DNA from: Thermincola carboxydiphila
GTDB taxonomy: Bacteria > Bacillota > Thermincolia > Thermincolales > UBA2595
Direction of reading: 5' to 3'
DNA length: 64,000 nucleotides
Assembly (NCBI GenBank): GCA_016841045.1
Contig: JAENZX010000018.1
Coordinates: 1 to 64,000, forward strand
Positions within the stretch are counted from its first letter, which is position 1, and each line of letters opens with the position of its first letter. The position numbers were made by a program, and so were the translations under genes. Of the stretch, positions 1-8,505 are shown one piece after another. The notes under the pieces were generated by a model, which worked only from the letters and a program-made list of their open reading frames with translations, did not search any database and had not been told where the DNA came from.

Positions 1-1178
1 AACGGCCCCAGACCACACGGCTCAAACGTGGAGGGCATTAGGAAAATATCAGATCCGGCGTAAATCCTCTGTGCAAGGATACCATTATACCCAATATAGG
101 CACCCATCTTGTGCGGATAGCGCTCTCTCATCCGGGCAATCATTTCCTCATAATGCCTGTCACCCATTCCCAGGACAACAAACTGCAGGTCTTCCTTCAT
201 AAGCTCATCAAAAACCTCAGATATTAAATCAAGACCCTTTTGATCAACCAGTCTGGAAATAAGGCCGATTACAGGCACATCTCTAACCGGCAAATCCATT
301 TCTTTCTGCAAATCGTGCTTATTTTCATACTTGTCATCTACAGAGGAGGAGTCATAAGTGCGGAATATTCTAGGATCAGTTTTGGGATTAAACTCATGAT
401 AATTTATTCCGTTTACGATACCGTGCAGATCCTGTGACCTTTTCCTTAAAAGCCCCTCCATACCAACACCATATTCACTGGTCTGGATTTCCTGGGCATA
501 TCTCTTACTTACGGTGTTTATAACATCAGCGTACCTGATACCTGCCTTCATAAAGCTCATTTGACCGTAAAATTCCAGGTGTTCAGGATGGAAATACTCG
601 TTTCCGACCCCGAATAGATTTAAATACTCACGTGAAAAATTGCCCTGGTACAACAGGTTATGGATTGTAAATAACGTGGCAATTTTACTATAAAAGGGAT
701 CCTTTGAATATTTTTCACGAAGAAGGAACGGAATGGGACCCGACTGCCAGTCATTACAATGAATTACATCAGGCTGAAACTGGATGTTTTTCAACATTTC
801 TAAGCAGGCCAAACTAAAAAAGCCAAATCTTTCTGCATCATCATGATGACAGTAAATTCCCTCGCGGTCAAAGTAGTGATAATTGTCAATAAAGTATACA
901 GGAACCTCTTTTGAACCGCCCTCGGGAAGCTTTGCTTCAATATGTGACTCCCGGACTATACAGGTTTCCGTTCTGTCACCTATTTTAACAGGGAAGTCAG
1001 CAACTGTCTTACCAACATCTACCCCTCTGTATCTGGGCATAACAAGCCTGGCATCATTACCCATTGCAACCAGTGCTTTAGGTAGTGAACCGGCCACGTC
1101 TGCCAGACCGCCTGTCTTGGCAAAGGGCACAACCTCAGCTGAAGTCACGAGAATCTTAAGGTTTCGGTCAAGCATCAT
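1..1178 (-). CDS. glgA: Glycogen synthase (ADP-glucose), C-terminus cut by the window edge
   Basis: Transfers glucose from ADP-glucose to a growing alpha-1,4-glucan in the cytosol. The translation starts MMLDRNLKILVTSAEVVPFA and carries the N-terminal KTGGLADV nucleotide-binding motif of bacterial GlgA at about residues 21-28. The GT-B linker follows, then the C-terminal Rossmann half, with PSTFEPCG near the window edge; the last residues lie outside the window. The start is the first of two adjacent ATG codons, 8 bases after a perfect GGAGG. No other glycogen gene is visible, so the rest of the operon is probably to the left. Confidence 0.95.
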   Translation of the reverse strand, partial: MMLDRNLKILVTSAEVVPFAKTGGLADVAGSLPKALVAMGNDARLVMPRYRGVDVGKTVADFPVKIGDRTETCIVRESHIEAKLPEGGSKEVPVYFIDNYHYFDREGIYCHHDDAERFGFFSLACLEMLKNIQFQPDVIHCNDWQSGPIPFLLREKYSKDPFYSKIATLFTIHNLLYQGNFSREYLNLFGVGNEYFHPEHLEFYGQMSFMKAGIRYADVINTVSKRYAQEIQTSEYGVGMEGLLRKRSQDLHGIVNGINYHEFNPKTDPRIFRTYDSSSVDDKYENKHDLQKEMDLPVRDVPVIGLISRLVDQKGLDLISEVFDELMKEDLQFVVLGMGDRHYEEMIARMRERYPHKMGAYIGYNGILAQRIYAGSDIFLMPSTFEPCGLGP

Positions 1179-1292
1179 TTAAATTACCTCCGTAAATATC
1201 CGCGATTTATGTTAAATAGCTTAACTTAGAGTATGAATTTACGGCATTTTTTATTCGGGCGGAGGATTTAAAATACTAACCACAAATATTTA

Positions 1293-2327
1293 TCATAATG
1301 CAGTGGAAAGACTCTTTTGCTTGGCTTGTTCCCGCAGGTTTTCGTACTTCTGAATTAACCCAGTCCATGTATAAGAGAAAAGAAAGGTCACAAAATAGAT
1401 GGAAAGCATATAAACAACAGATAGCAGTTTATTTTCCAAAACCCAGAGAAATCCAAGTTTTTTAAGCACGTAATTGTTGGCAAGAATAATGAAGAAGGAG
1501 TGGGCAAAATAAATGTACATGGTCAATCCTTTGCGAAAGCGCACTCTTTCAAAGTGACCCGAGATTGGCAGCAAGAACCTTATACCCGTGAGGAGTAAAA
1601 CAAAGGCCAGTAATACAAAGATAAGGTGGTTAGCAGTATAGAGCTTTGATGAAAAGGTGAAGAAAACCACGCTGGAAACCGATACAACAAGCAGACTATA
1701 AGCCACTGCTTTGGTCTTTAAAATCCAGTTGATCACTTCTTCCCGATGCCAATATAAAAAATGCCCCAGGTAAATGGTGAAAATCCAGGTAAGCAAAAAG
1801 TGGCGAACTCCAAGTCCGTTCCAGTTAATAACTAACTTGGTAAATAAGAATTGGATTACCATGAACAAAATCAGAAAATATTTGCAGGTTTTCTTTGTGA
1901 TTATACTTTTGAACAAATAGGCAAACACATAGTACTGGCAAAGCATGAAAATAAAATAGAGATGGGCACCGGTTTTGCCCAAAAAGATGCGTTCAAAGTG
2001 GTAATCATACCGGGGCAGACCTCCATGTAAAGCATAATGATAGACTACGCCAAAAAACAAAAAAGGCAAATAAATCAAGAAAAGTTTACTTTGAAAAAAC
2101 CTGGATGCAGAAACCTTTTTCCCTTCGAAACTATGTGCTGTAAAAAAGCCTGTCAACATGGCTAACAATACTGTGCCATAACTGCTTAGATGACGGAGCG
2201 CTGATTCCCATAGGGTTTGTGTGATATAAGTGGAGGCGCTGGCCGCATAGTGTCCCATAAATACGAGAAATGACGCGGAAACCTGAATCAGGAATAACGT
2301 TTTAAAAAGATTTTTATCTGAAATCAT
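1293..2327 (-). CDS. Acyltransferase-3-like integral membrane protein
   Basis: A 344-residue protein that is almost entirely hydrophobic helices (about ten), with the spacing of the acyltransferase 3 family. Members move acyl groups onto sugars or exopolysaccharides at the membrane. The N-terminal helix carries an FMGHYA-like stretch where family members usually have a catalytic histidine. The C-terminal helices contain YFAHSFFI. The ATG follows GGAGGGG by a short gap. It stands alone between glgA and a divergent small gene. The substrate cannot be told from sequence; a cell-wall or polysaccharide target is a guess. Confidence 0.6.
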   Translation of the reverse strand: MISDKNLFKTLFLIQVSASFLVFMGHYAASASTYITQTLWESALRHLSSYGTVLLAMLTGFFTAHSFEGKKVSASRFFQSKLFLIYLPFLFFGVVYHYALHGGLPRYDYHFERIFLGKTGAHLYFIFMLCQYYVFAYLFKSIITKKTCKYFLILFMVIQFLFTKLVINWNGLGVRHFLLTWIFTIYLGHFLYWHREEVINWILKTKAVAYSLLVVSVSSVVFFTFSSKLYTANHLIFVLLAFVLLLTGIRFLLPISGHFERVRFRKGLTMYIYFAHSFFIILANNYVLKKLGFLWVLENKLLSVVYMLSIYFVTFLFSYTWTGLIQKYENLREQAKQKSLSTAL

Positions 2328-2512
2328 AGCCCCTCCATTAAACTGTATTTTTGACTATCGGATAGCAATATTCTAGTAAACATTTTAGCAGATTTGAGAT
2401 AATACTTCAATTTATATCGGCAGGAACAAGGTGCTTTAGTTAGCTTAAGTTCCGCATTGATTCCTTACGCCTCGGATATACTAATCTGGAGAATACCCGG
2501 AGGTGACTGTTA

Positions 2513-2842
2513 ATGAGATTGATTGCTGTTATGCCTGATACAAGACAGGTTGGTTTTCTAATTGATTCCCTGCGAAACAACGGTTTTGACCGTAAAGACC
2601 TTATTGTTAGTGACCTGGGAGACCGAGAGCACTGGGGCAATCCTGAGGAAGCAGCAGAAGAAATATCTTTTATTCAGACTGAAAGGGAAGGCCTGTGGGA
2701 AATCGGCACTTTCGCAGAAGGAATTGAAGGACTAAAGAGTAAAGAAGGTATTTTGGTAGTAGTAGAGCTATCCAAGAACGCTAGTCTTCATGTCAGAGAA
2801 TTGATGGAAGAGGCAGGCGCGGTTGAGATTATACAGGATTAA
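2513..2842 (+). CDS. Small soluble protein of unknown function (109 aa)
   Basis: I do not recognise this protein. The N-terminal half reads as an alternating beta-alpha unit (MRLIAVMPDTRQVGFLIDSL) and the C-terminus repeats the pattern (GILVVVELSKNASLHVREL), so a small alpha/beta fold like that of general-stress or GlnB-like proteins is possible. It has no signal peptide or membrane helix. It is acidic. A good GGAGGTG lies 8 bases before the ATG. It is monocistronic, flanked by minus-strand genes. Confidence 0.7.
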   Translation: MRLIAVMPDTRQVGFLIDSLRNNGFDRKDLIVSDLGDREHWGNPEEAAEEISFIQTEREGLWEIGTFAEGIEGLKSKEGILVVVELSKNASLHVRELMEEAGAVEIIQD

Positions 2843-2960
2843 ATAAAGTTGAACGGTAGTATCCCTAATTACATGGGTAATTTCTTTTTAGTCTTCAAAA
2901 AAATCTTTCTTTGCGTCCTTGGCGGTTAAACAAAGCGGCCAACTTTAAGCTGGCCGCTCC

Positions 2961-3581
2961 CTAACTAACCCATTTATCTTCCTTATCCCCAGATTGTATC
3001 GCTTCTTTACTCCCCGCAAGTTTTGTCATAAACCATGCTGTTGCTACAATGTACACCTCACTCTGCAGCAGTAAAATCAAATTAGTCTTTATATCGGTTT
3101 TCAGGTATGGTGTTAATTCTAGAAAATTTCTCAAGATTCCAACCCAGGCAAACCACATTATTCCCCCATAACTTAATGTCTTTAGCCAAAACCAATCATG
3201 ACCGGTCCATTCTATAAAAAACTTATAGCCAAAGGCCAGACCTGCACCTACAAGTAAACCTGTAAAGAACCCGGCTATAAAGCCAGGGACAGTTCTCGCA
3301 ATCTCAGGAGTAACAAAAAGCTCGAAGACATAAATCAGATAAATTAATTTTGACACTTTCAATAGATATAAAGGAATGCCTACTAAATACATTACCAATG
3401 TACCAAGAATCCCGGAGATGAACGGCAACGCAATTTTGTCTTTGATTGGTCGTTTTATAAGCAACATAATACCTCCAAGGCACCAATATATTGAAATAAT
3501 AACTGATAATATTGTTTCTAAAAGTTCGGAAATTAATTCCGTTAGAAAAGAATACTGGCCGTAAAAATAAAAAACCCCCAC
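2961..3581 (-). CDS. Multi-pass membrane protein of unknown function
   Basis: About five hydrophobic helices fill the 206-residue frame. Glycine-rich helices (GFIAGFFTGLLVGAGLAFGY) sit in the middle and a short charged tail (SGDKEDKWVS) ends it. No family is recognised. The GTG start at 3581 lacks a clear ribosome site. An in-frame TTG at about residue 40 follows GGAGGT with 6 bases of spacing and is an alternative that would remove the first helix. The start is therefore unsure. The small Cys-rich gene lies just upstream on the same strand, so the two may be cotranscribed. Confidence 0.55.
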   Translation of the reverse strand: MGVFYFYGQYSFLTELISELLETILSVIISIYWCLGGIMLLIKRPIKDKIALPFISGILGTLVMYLVGIPLYLLKVSKLIYLIYVFELFVTPEIARTVPGFIAGFFTGLLVGAGLAFGYKFFIEWTGHDWFWLKTLSYGGIMWFAWVGILRNFLELTPYLKTDIKTNLILLLQSEVYIVATAWFMTKLAGSKEAIQSGDKEDKWVS

Positions 3582-3604
3582 TCATTCAGTGAAGGCACTC
3601 CCAG

Positions 3605-3799
3605 TTATTTTTCCTTGTTTCTTCGCTTTAGATATTCCTCTTCCCACTTTAGGTAAGCATCAGGGGAATAATTTTCATTTAACGGACATAACTCCGTATC
3701 TTTCTTGCAGGCAAAACAGTTGGCACACCTTGCTTTTTCATTTTCCCGCAGCCGCTGTGAATCCTTCTTATCTTTTCTCAAATTAGCACCACCTGCCAA
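3605..3799 (-). CDS. Small Cys-rich protein, CxxCxxC (64 or 58 aa)
   Basis: A small, highly charged protein with four cysteines (CANCFAC, then C 8 residues on) in its centre, followed by a helical Lys/Glu-rich tail. The cysteine spacing suggests a bound metal (zinc or an iron-sulfur cluster), but the family is not recognised. Two TTG starts are possible, at 3799 and 3781. Each follows its own AGGTGGTG ribosome site, because an 18-base segment is duplicated there. It lies upstream of the membrane gene on the same strand. Confidence 0.55.
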   Translation of the reverse strand: MAGGANLRKDKKDSQRLRENEKARCANCFACKKDTELCPLNENYSPDAYLKWEEEYLKRRNKEK

Positions 3800-4092
3800 G
3801 TTAACACCACCTAATTAGTTTTTTAGTTGAATTCTACTTACCTGATTTTTTCCTACCCAAATACTTTTATAATTTAGCCGCGTATGACGCTGATTACGCG
3901 GATAACCGAATGCCGGGATTATTTGTATTAAGTTACATTTGAATCTTCCTGTGTCCAGATTGTACGGCTTTCATGGTTTTATGTTATAAATAATAATATA
4001 ACTCGTTTTTCAATAGATATCAATATCCGTGCACTAATATCTATGCTTTAATTATCCGCGTTCATCCGCACTATCCGAGGCGGGTAGTTAAA
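3800..4092. other. Intergenic stretch with small palindromes
   Basis: No gene is seen here. The stretch is AT-rich. It holds a short palindrome with arms CCGCGTA and TACGCGG (3879-3902). A TTATCCGCG copy about 150 bases further on pairs with CGCGGATAA next to the palindrome, as in degraded REP-like intergenic repeats. Confidence 0.35.
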
Positions 4093-4123
4093 AAGCCGGC
4101 AGGGTTCAACCCTACCGGCTTTT
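4093..4123 (-). terminator. Terminator of the DUF2680-like gene
   Basis: A GC-rich hairpin (AGCCGG...CCGGCT, one mismatch) lies just past the stop codon. On the minus strand it is followed by a T run. A near copy of it ends the paralogous gene at 4737. Confidence 0.8.
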
Positions 4124-4141
4124 CTATATAAACTTTTTTAC

Positions 4142-4525
4142 TTATATGCTTGTATTCTGAGCAGCACCGCCGTTAAATCCGCCGCCGAATCCACCGCGCA
4201 TACCGCAGCCGCCACCCATTCCGGGACCACCGAATCCGCCGTTACCACGTCGTCCTCCGCCGAACCCAGGAGTAATACCATTTTCTTCCCTATATTTTTC
4301 TGCCTTATCCATGTTTTCTTTAATAACTTTACCCTGGTCGGCAGTAATCTGTCCTGCCTTTACGTACTCATCTATTTGCTGCTTCCGAAGTTCAGTTATT
4401 TGCTTTTGAATGTTGTTTATTTTAGTCTTCTGAGCATCAGTCAATCCGGTAAATTCAGCAAAAGCCGGTACAGCAAAGACTAAAACCAATATAACAGTTA
4501 AACCGATTAATATCTTCTTGTTCAT
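4142..4525 (-). CDS. Secreted DUF2680-like protein with Gly-rich tail
   Basis: An exported 127-residue protein. Residues 1-23 are a classic Sec signal peptide ending VPAFA. The mature part starts with a helical segment (LTDAQKTKINNIQKQITELR, then DEYVKAGQITADQG) that matches DUF2680, a family of small exported Firmicute proteins of unknown role. The last 40 residues are a Gly/Met/Cys-rich tail (GGPGMGGGCGMRGG). A strong GGAGG precedes the ATG. Its signal peptide is nearly identical to that of the next gene upstream, although the mature parts differ completely. Confidence 0.75.
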   Translation of the reverse strand: MNKKILIGLTVILVLVFAVPAFAEFTGLTDAQKTKINNIQKQITELRKQQIDEYVKAGQITADQGKVIKENMDKAEKYREENGITPGFGGGRRGNGGFGGPGMGGGCGMRGGFGGGFNGGAAQNTSI

Positions 4526-4695
4526 ATCCTCACCTCCTTCCTTTCCTCATTTAATAAGTAGATCCAATTTTACTTTAAATTAACCTATCCTCAGGTGCGA
4601 AGTTAGCAGTTCTCATTTCCTGCTATATAAAGTGTACCCCAATACTGTGTCAGATGTTGGGTTAAAATGTGAACAATTTGTGAAGTTTTGGCCAC

Positions 4696-4724
4696 TAAAA
4701 AACCGGCAGCATAAACTACCGGCT
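4696..4724 (-). terminator. Terminator of the Cys-rich secreted gene
   Basis: Hairpin with arms CCGGCAG and CTACCGG (4703-4722), followed on the minus strand by a run of T. It closely resembles the terminator of the DUF2680-like gene, which supports a duplicated origin of the two units. Confidence 0.75.
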
Positions 4725-4736
4725 TTTATCATACTA

Positions 4737-5075
4737 TTAGTTTCCATTTTGAAGCACAGCACAAGCTGTACCTCCACATCCGCCACCGCCGTAGCCCTGT
4801 TGAACTGCAGTAGCACAGCTGCCTGTATCGCAGGCAGCTCCTGTACCGCATAAGCCGGCATTAGGACAATCAGCCTGGTCGCATCCGCCCTGAGCACAAA
4901 CAGCAGGGTCACCACCACAAGCCTGCTTGTAGGCGTACGGGCCACAGACAAAATCTGCATCAGAAGCCAAAGGCTGGTTTTTTGCACCGTTAAGTCCGGT
5001 AAGATTAGCAAAAGCAGGAACAGCAAAAACCAGTACCAGAATAACAGTTAAAACAACTAACAGCTTCTTATTCAT
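4737..5075 (-). CDS. Secreted Cys-rich protein of unknown function
   Basis: A 112-residue exported protein. Its signal peptide (MNKKLL...VPAFA) and the following LTGL match the DUF2680-like neighbour. The mature part is unrelated: small, rich in Gly, Ala and Gln, with ten cysteines in about 85 residues, several as CGG, CDQADC and CDTGSC. Such a protein could be held by disulfides or bind metal at the cell surface. The ATG at 5075 follows GAGGAGGTG; a longer frame starting at 5117 lacks a ribosome site. No family is recognised. Confidence 0.7.
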   Translation of the reverse strand: MNKKLLVVLTVILVLVFAVPAFANLTGLNGAKNQPLASDADFVCGPYAYKQACGGDPAVCAQGGCDQADCPNAGLCGTGAACDTGSCATAVQQGYGGGGCGGTACAVLQNGN

Positions 5076-5315
5076 TAATTCACCTCCTCTTGATAGAATT
5101 TTAGTCCTTACTTGCATATGAGACTAAAACCGAGTTGCTGTTGATTACTATTATCTTTATTTCTACTTCCCTAGAGAATTACCTTATTCACTATACCTAT
5201 GTCCCCATCACAAATACTTATATCCGTTACATCTTTAAGTAATTAATTCTGCCCTTTACGAATAAGTTTCATTGAGACAAACCGTGAAGGAGGGATTAAA
5301 ATAGAACTCCGTTTA

Positions 5316-6926
5316 ATGCAGCAATTTGAAAGAACCGAGCAATTCATTAGAGAAGGCTGCACATCAATGCTGCAGGATGGTCCCCTTACTCCTGAAAAAT
5401 ACCTGATCTCACCATGTCCGGTAACCACTGCCTTAGCGATAATTGCACTTTCGATACGTTGGAACACTTATAAAAACCAAATAACCACCGGTACTGGGTA
5501 TCTTAACGAAACAAAGAATCCGGACGGAGGCTGGGGACGAACTCCGGCATCAATGTCAGATGAAAAATCAACTGAGATCTGTAATTTTGCGTTAACCTGC
5601 CAAAATCAAGGGGTTACCCCTGACGCCATATACAAAATTGGCGCCAATATTAGCTCTACCTGGCTTAGAGATGTTCCGAAATTAATCCTCGGATGGCCGC
5701 CAGATTCTCCCATAACCAATATTATTGAATTTTTTATTACCACAGAACCAGCCGGAAACCTTATAAACGATTTTTCCTTTGACTACCTTCCTGTTGCGCT
5801 GCGTCTTCTGCCGCCGTCTGCCCGGCCCTTCATTCTCGCTCTCTCCTGCATTCGACAGCACGGCATAAAACGGCGCTCCAGAAAATTGCTGAAGCTAATA
5901 AAAAAAATGGTGGATTATCAGTCTCCCCACGGCGCATGGAGTGAAGATATCCTTATAACCTGCCTATGCATTCTCTGCCTATTTTTAACAGATCAATTCC
6001 CCTCTGCTCTGATAAGAGGCATCAAATGGCTGGCCTCAGTTCAATACCATTCAGGTGCCTGGCCCGCTTTTAACCAGCTAACAAACTGGGATACAGGGCT
6101 TGCTGCCTTTGCAGCGAATGAATGCTTTGCAGAAAAATCAGATTTTGTAATAGAATGTGCAAGATATCTTAATATCCGGGCCAACCAGGACGGTAGTTAC
6201 GGTACTCTTTCACCGTACTCCTTCCCCGACTTAGACGATACAGCCATGGCCCTACTGGGACTTTCTGCCGCCGTCCTTTATGACACACATTATGGAGGAA
6301 GAATTGCTCAAACAGGTCAACTGATGCTAAGTTTGCAAAATCACGACGGAAGCTGGGGGACCTTCCCGGAGGTCCTTGAAAACCCACCCTATTGCACCTG
6401 TTATCGCCCTGTTCACATCAAGAGTGTTGATGTTACCATTCACGTCCTCCAATCCCTATTAAAGTCCGGAATTGACATTAAACATCCGCAAATCCAAAAA
6501 GCGTTATGGTGGCTGGCCTATCAACAGCGGTGGGACGGTTCCTGGAAATCAACCTGGTATATTGGTAATTGTTATGCCACTTCACAGGCACTTGAGCTTC
6601 TCACCGAGTACGACTTATGGCCAAAAGCCCGTCAAAAGGCCAGAAACTGGCTTATTTCTGCCCAAAACGAAAAGGGCTCATGGCCTATAGGTTCTGCAGG
6701 TGAATGCGGCCTGGTGATCGCATCTTTGTTAAAAAACGGGGAATCCCCTAATTCTGCTTCCATCATAAAAGGTCTGGATTACCTAACTTCCCTGCAGCAG
6801 CCCGATGGCTCTTTTAAACCGTCATACGGTGGACTTTATGCCGGCGGTCTGTATTACGAAGACCCTATTACTGAAGCAATAGCGGCACTAAGAGCAATAA
6901 AAATATATCTTGATGCATGCTCCTAA
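5316..6926 (+). CDS. Squalene-hopene-cyclase-like class II terpene cyclase
   Basis: Protonates and cyclises a linear isoprenoid. Repeated QW-type motifs are visible (PDGGWG, QDGSYG, HDGSWG, WDGSWK, EKGSWP, PDGSF). The catalytic acid motif DLDDTA falls at residues 305-310, matching DxDDTA of squalene-hopene cyclases. At 536 residues it is about 95 shorter than typical hopene cyclases, with most of the loss at the N-terminus. In Bacillus a relative makes the spore lipid sporulene; a spore role here is inference from the nearby spore genes. The ATG sits 21 bases after GGAGGG. An in-frame ATA at 5301 has ideal spacing, so a rare start adding five residues is possible. Confidence 0.8.
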   Translation: MQQFERTEQFIREGCTSMLQDGPLTPEKYLISPCPVTTALAIIALSIRWNTYKNQITTGTGYLNETKNPDGGWGRTPASMSDEKSTEICNFALTCQNQGVTPDAIYKIGANISSTWLRDVPKLILGWPPDSPITNIIEFFITTEPAGNLINDFSFDYLPVALRLLPPSARPFILALSCIRQHGIKRRSRKLLKLIKKMVDYQSPHGAWSEDILITCLCILCLFLTDQFPSALIRGIKWLASVQYHSGAWPAFNQLTNWDTGLAAFAANECFAEKSDFVIECARYLNIRANQDGSYGTLSPYSFPDLDDTAMALLGLSAAVLYDTHYGGRIAQTGQLMLSLQNHDGSWGTFPEVLENPPYCTCYRPVHIKSVDVTIHVLQSLLKSGIDIKHPQIQKALWWLAYQQRWDGSWKSTWYIGNCYATSQALELLTEYDLWPKARQKARNWLISAQNEKGSWPIGSAGECGLVIASLLKNGESPNSASIIKGLDYLTSLQQPDGSFKPSYGGLYAGGLYYEDPITEAIAALRAIKIYLDACS

Positions 6927-6938
6927 TGTACAAAAGCG

Positions 6939-6974
6939 AAAAACGGATTACCTAGTTTTAAGTAATCCGTTTTT
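6939..6974. terminator. Bidirectional terminator
   Basis: Perfect 13-base arms (AAAAACGGATTAC / GTAATCCGTTTTT) around a 10-base loop sit between the convergent cyclase and LysM genes. Both strands show T runs. Confidence 0.9.
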
Positions 6975-6978
6975 CATA

Positions 6979-8289
6979 TTAATTTACGCCGGCTGCCAGA
7001 AGAACATTCTTTTGGTGATCAGCTACAATTGTATTGTCCTTGTGGGTTCTCGAGTTGAGAAAATATAAGTCGAAATGGCCTGCAAAGTTATTCTCAGGAA
7101 TTGAATCAAAACTATGGGGCATTCCTGCCATTGAACCTGCCAGTGTTTTTCCGTCAACATATACTAACACTGAACGCTTATTCCAGGACCACTGGCCAAA
7201 AACATCCTTCATAATAGCGGAATCTACTGCTGTCAAAGGTTCTGCATCCACATGATTTGAACCTCCGTAACGCCTTACGTTAAACGACTTCCCGGTTGAT
7301 ATATCCTTTATGGTAAACACACTGTGAGTATCAGCTAACCACGATACATATTCCCAATCCATCAACTCACCATAACCCTGCTTCTGTGTACCCGAAGGTC
7401 CCGTTAATGTAACGGGAGTTATACTATTTTGAGGTATAAACAGGGGCTGGTTAACCTGGATGAGGTCAGAACTAAGCCGGTTGGTTTTCATTATAGCATA
7501 AATAGAAGTTTTGTAACGTTCTGCTATTTCCCAAAGATTTTCACCCAGTTGTACGTGGTATAAGACTACTCCGGAAGGTATTTGTCCCCATTGTCCGATT
7601 TTAGGCAGAGGCTTAGAGAAATCTATATTTCCCAGCGGGGGTAGTGTGCGGTCAGGAGACCCTCCCCTGCTTGGAGTCGAAGTAACCGCCTCAACTGGGG
7701 GCGTGCTTCCAGAACTCCCGGTTAAGGAACTATCCGGCACAAAAAGAACCTGTCCAACCCACAACATCTGAGTATTCATTTTGTTTACCAGCATTAATGA
7801 TTCAATGGTACACCCAAATTTACGGGCAGTAAGATAAAGAGAATCCCCTGCCTGTACGGTATACCTTTTTTGAGGCGGCAGCGGCACATATAATGTACTT
7901 CCGGCCCAAATTGTATTCGAGGTTAATTGGTTGCTGTTCTTAATTTTTGTTACTGTAGTACCAAACTTCTGGGCTATAATATCCAGCGTGTCACCTTTTT
8001 TAACATTATAAGCTACCAATTGAGGTAGCTTTCTGACATAACCTGTTGATGGGGGTATTATGAGAGCCTGACCAGGAAATATATTAGCATTCTTAAGCCC
8101 GTTATAACTCATTATCTGGTCAGCTGTTGTCTCAAATCTCCACCCAATAAGCCACAGAAAATCGCCTGACTGTACCTCATAATAATAGACACTTCCTGCC
8201 GCCGAAACCTGAAAAGCAAAACTTAGTACAAAAATGGTAACCAGTAAAATTGTCAATGCTGTCTTTCCCATGCTGAGTTTACCGGTCAT
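6979..8289 (-). CDS. Secreted protein with four LysM domains and an unassigned C-terminal domain
   Basis: Signal peptide or anchor at residues 8-31, then LysM repeats at about 34-80, 92-137, 141-187 and 242-287, separated by a Ser/Pro/Gly linker. LysM binds peptidoglycan glycan or spore cortex. The last 130 residues hold a domain (HVDAEPLT, LAGSMAGMPH, NFAGHF, NSRTH) that recurs in the protein at 17321-18559 and that I cannot name. Its conserved His and Asp suggest a catalytic or metal site. The start ATG follows GGAGG by 4 bases. It is probably an envelope or spore protein. Confidence 0.8.
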   Translation of the reverse strand: MTGKLSMGKTALTILLVTIFVLSFAFQVSAAGSVYYYEVQSGDFLWLIGWRFETTADQIMSYNGLKNANIFPGQALIIPPSTGYVRKLPQLVAYNVKKGDTLDIIAQKFGTTVTKIKNSNQLTSNTIWAGSTLYVPLPPQKRYTVQAGDSLYLTARKFGCTIESLMLVNKMNTQMLWVGQVLFVPDSSLTGSSGSTPPVEAVTSTPSRGGSPDRTLPPLGNIDFSKPLPKIGQWGQIPSGVVLYHVQLGENLWEIAERYKTSIYAIMKTNRLSSDLIQVNQPLFIPQNSITPVTLTGPSGTQKQGYGELMDWEYVSWLADTHSVFTIKDISTGKSFNVRRYGGSNHVDAEPLTAVDSAIMKDVFGQWSWNKRSVLVYVDGKTLAGSMAGMPHSFDSIPENNFAGHFDLYFLNSRTHKDNTIVADHQKNVLLAAGVN

Positions 8290-8420
8290 AATGCCTCCTT
8301 CACTGATAATTTGGTACTGGAAACTTAATTTTCCTTAATTACCACCCCCTCCACAAAAATGGTGAGTATTGGTAAATCAGTTCGACAAAATTGGTCATAA
8401 ACCTCTTGGTAATTTCGACC

Positions 8421-8451
8421 AAAAAAATTAGAGCCGCATGCAAGCGGCTCT
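8421..8451 (-). terminator. Terminator of the GGDEF/HD-GYP gene
   Basis: Arms AGAGCCGC and GCGGCTCT with a 6-base loop, followed on the minus strand by AATTTTTTT. Confidence 0.85.
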
Positions 8452-8505
8452 TTCCTCCTGTTTTGACTAGTCATTCATTTTATTAACAATGCTGTCGTAA
8501 AAGTC

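Noticed and set aside
4613-5026. A 137-codon minus-strand frame
   Set aside because: It is an out-of-frame shadow of the Cys-rich secreted gene; that gene has a signal peptide and ribosome site.
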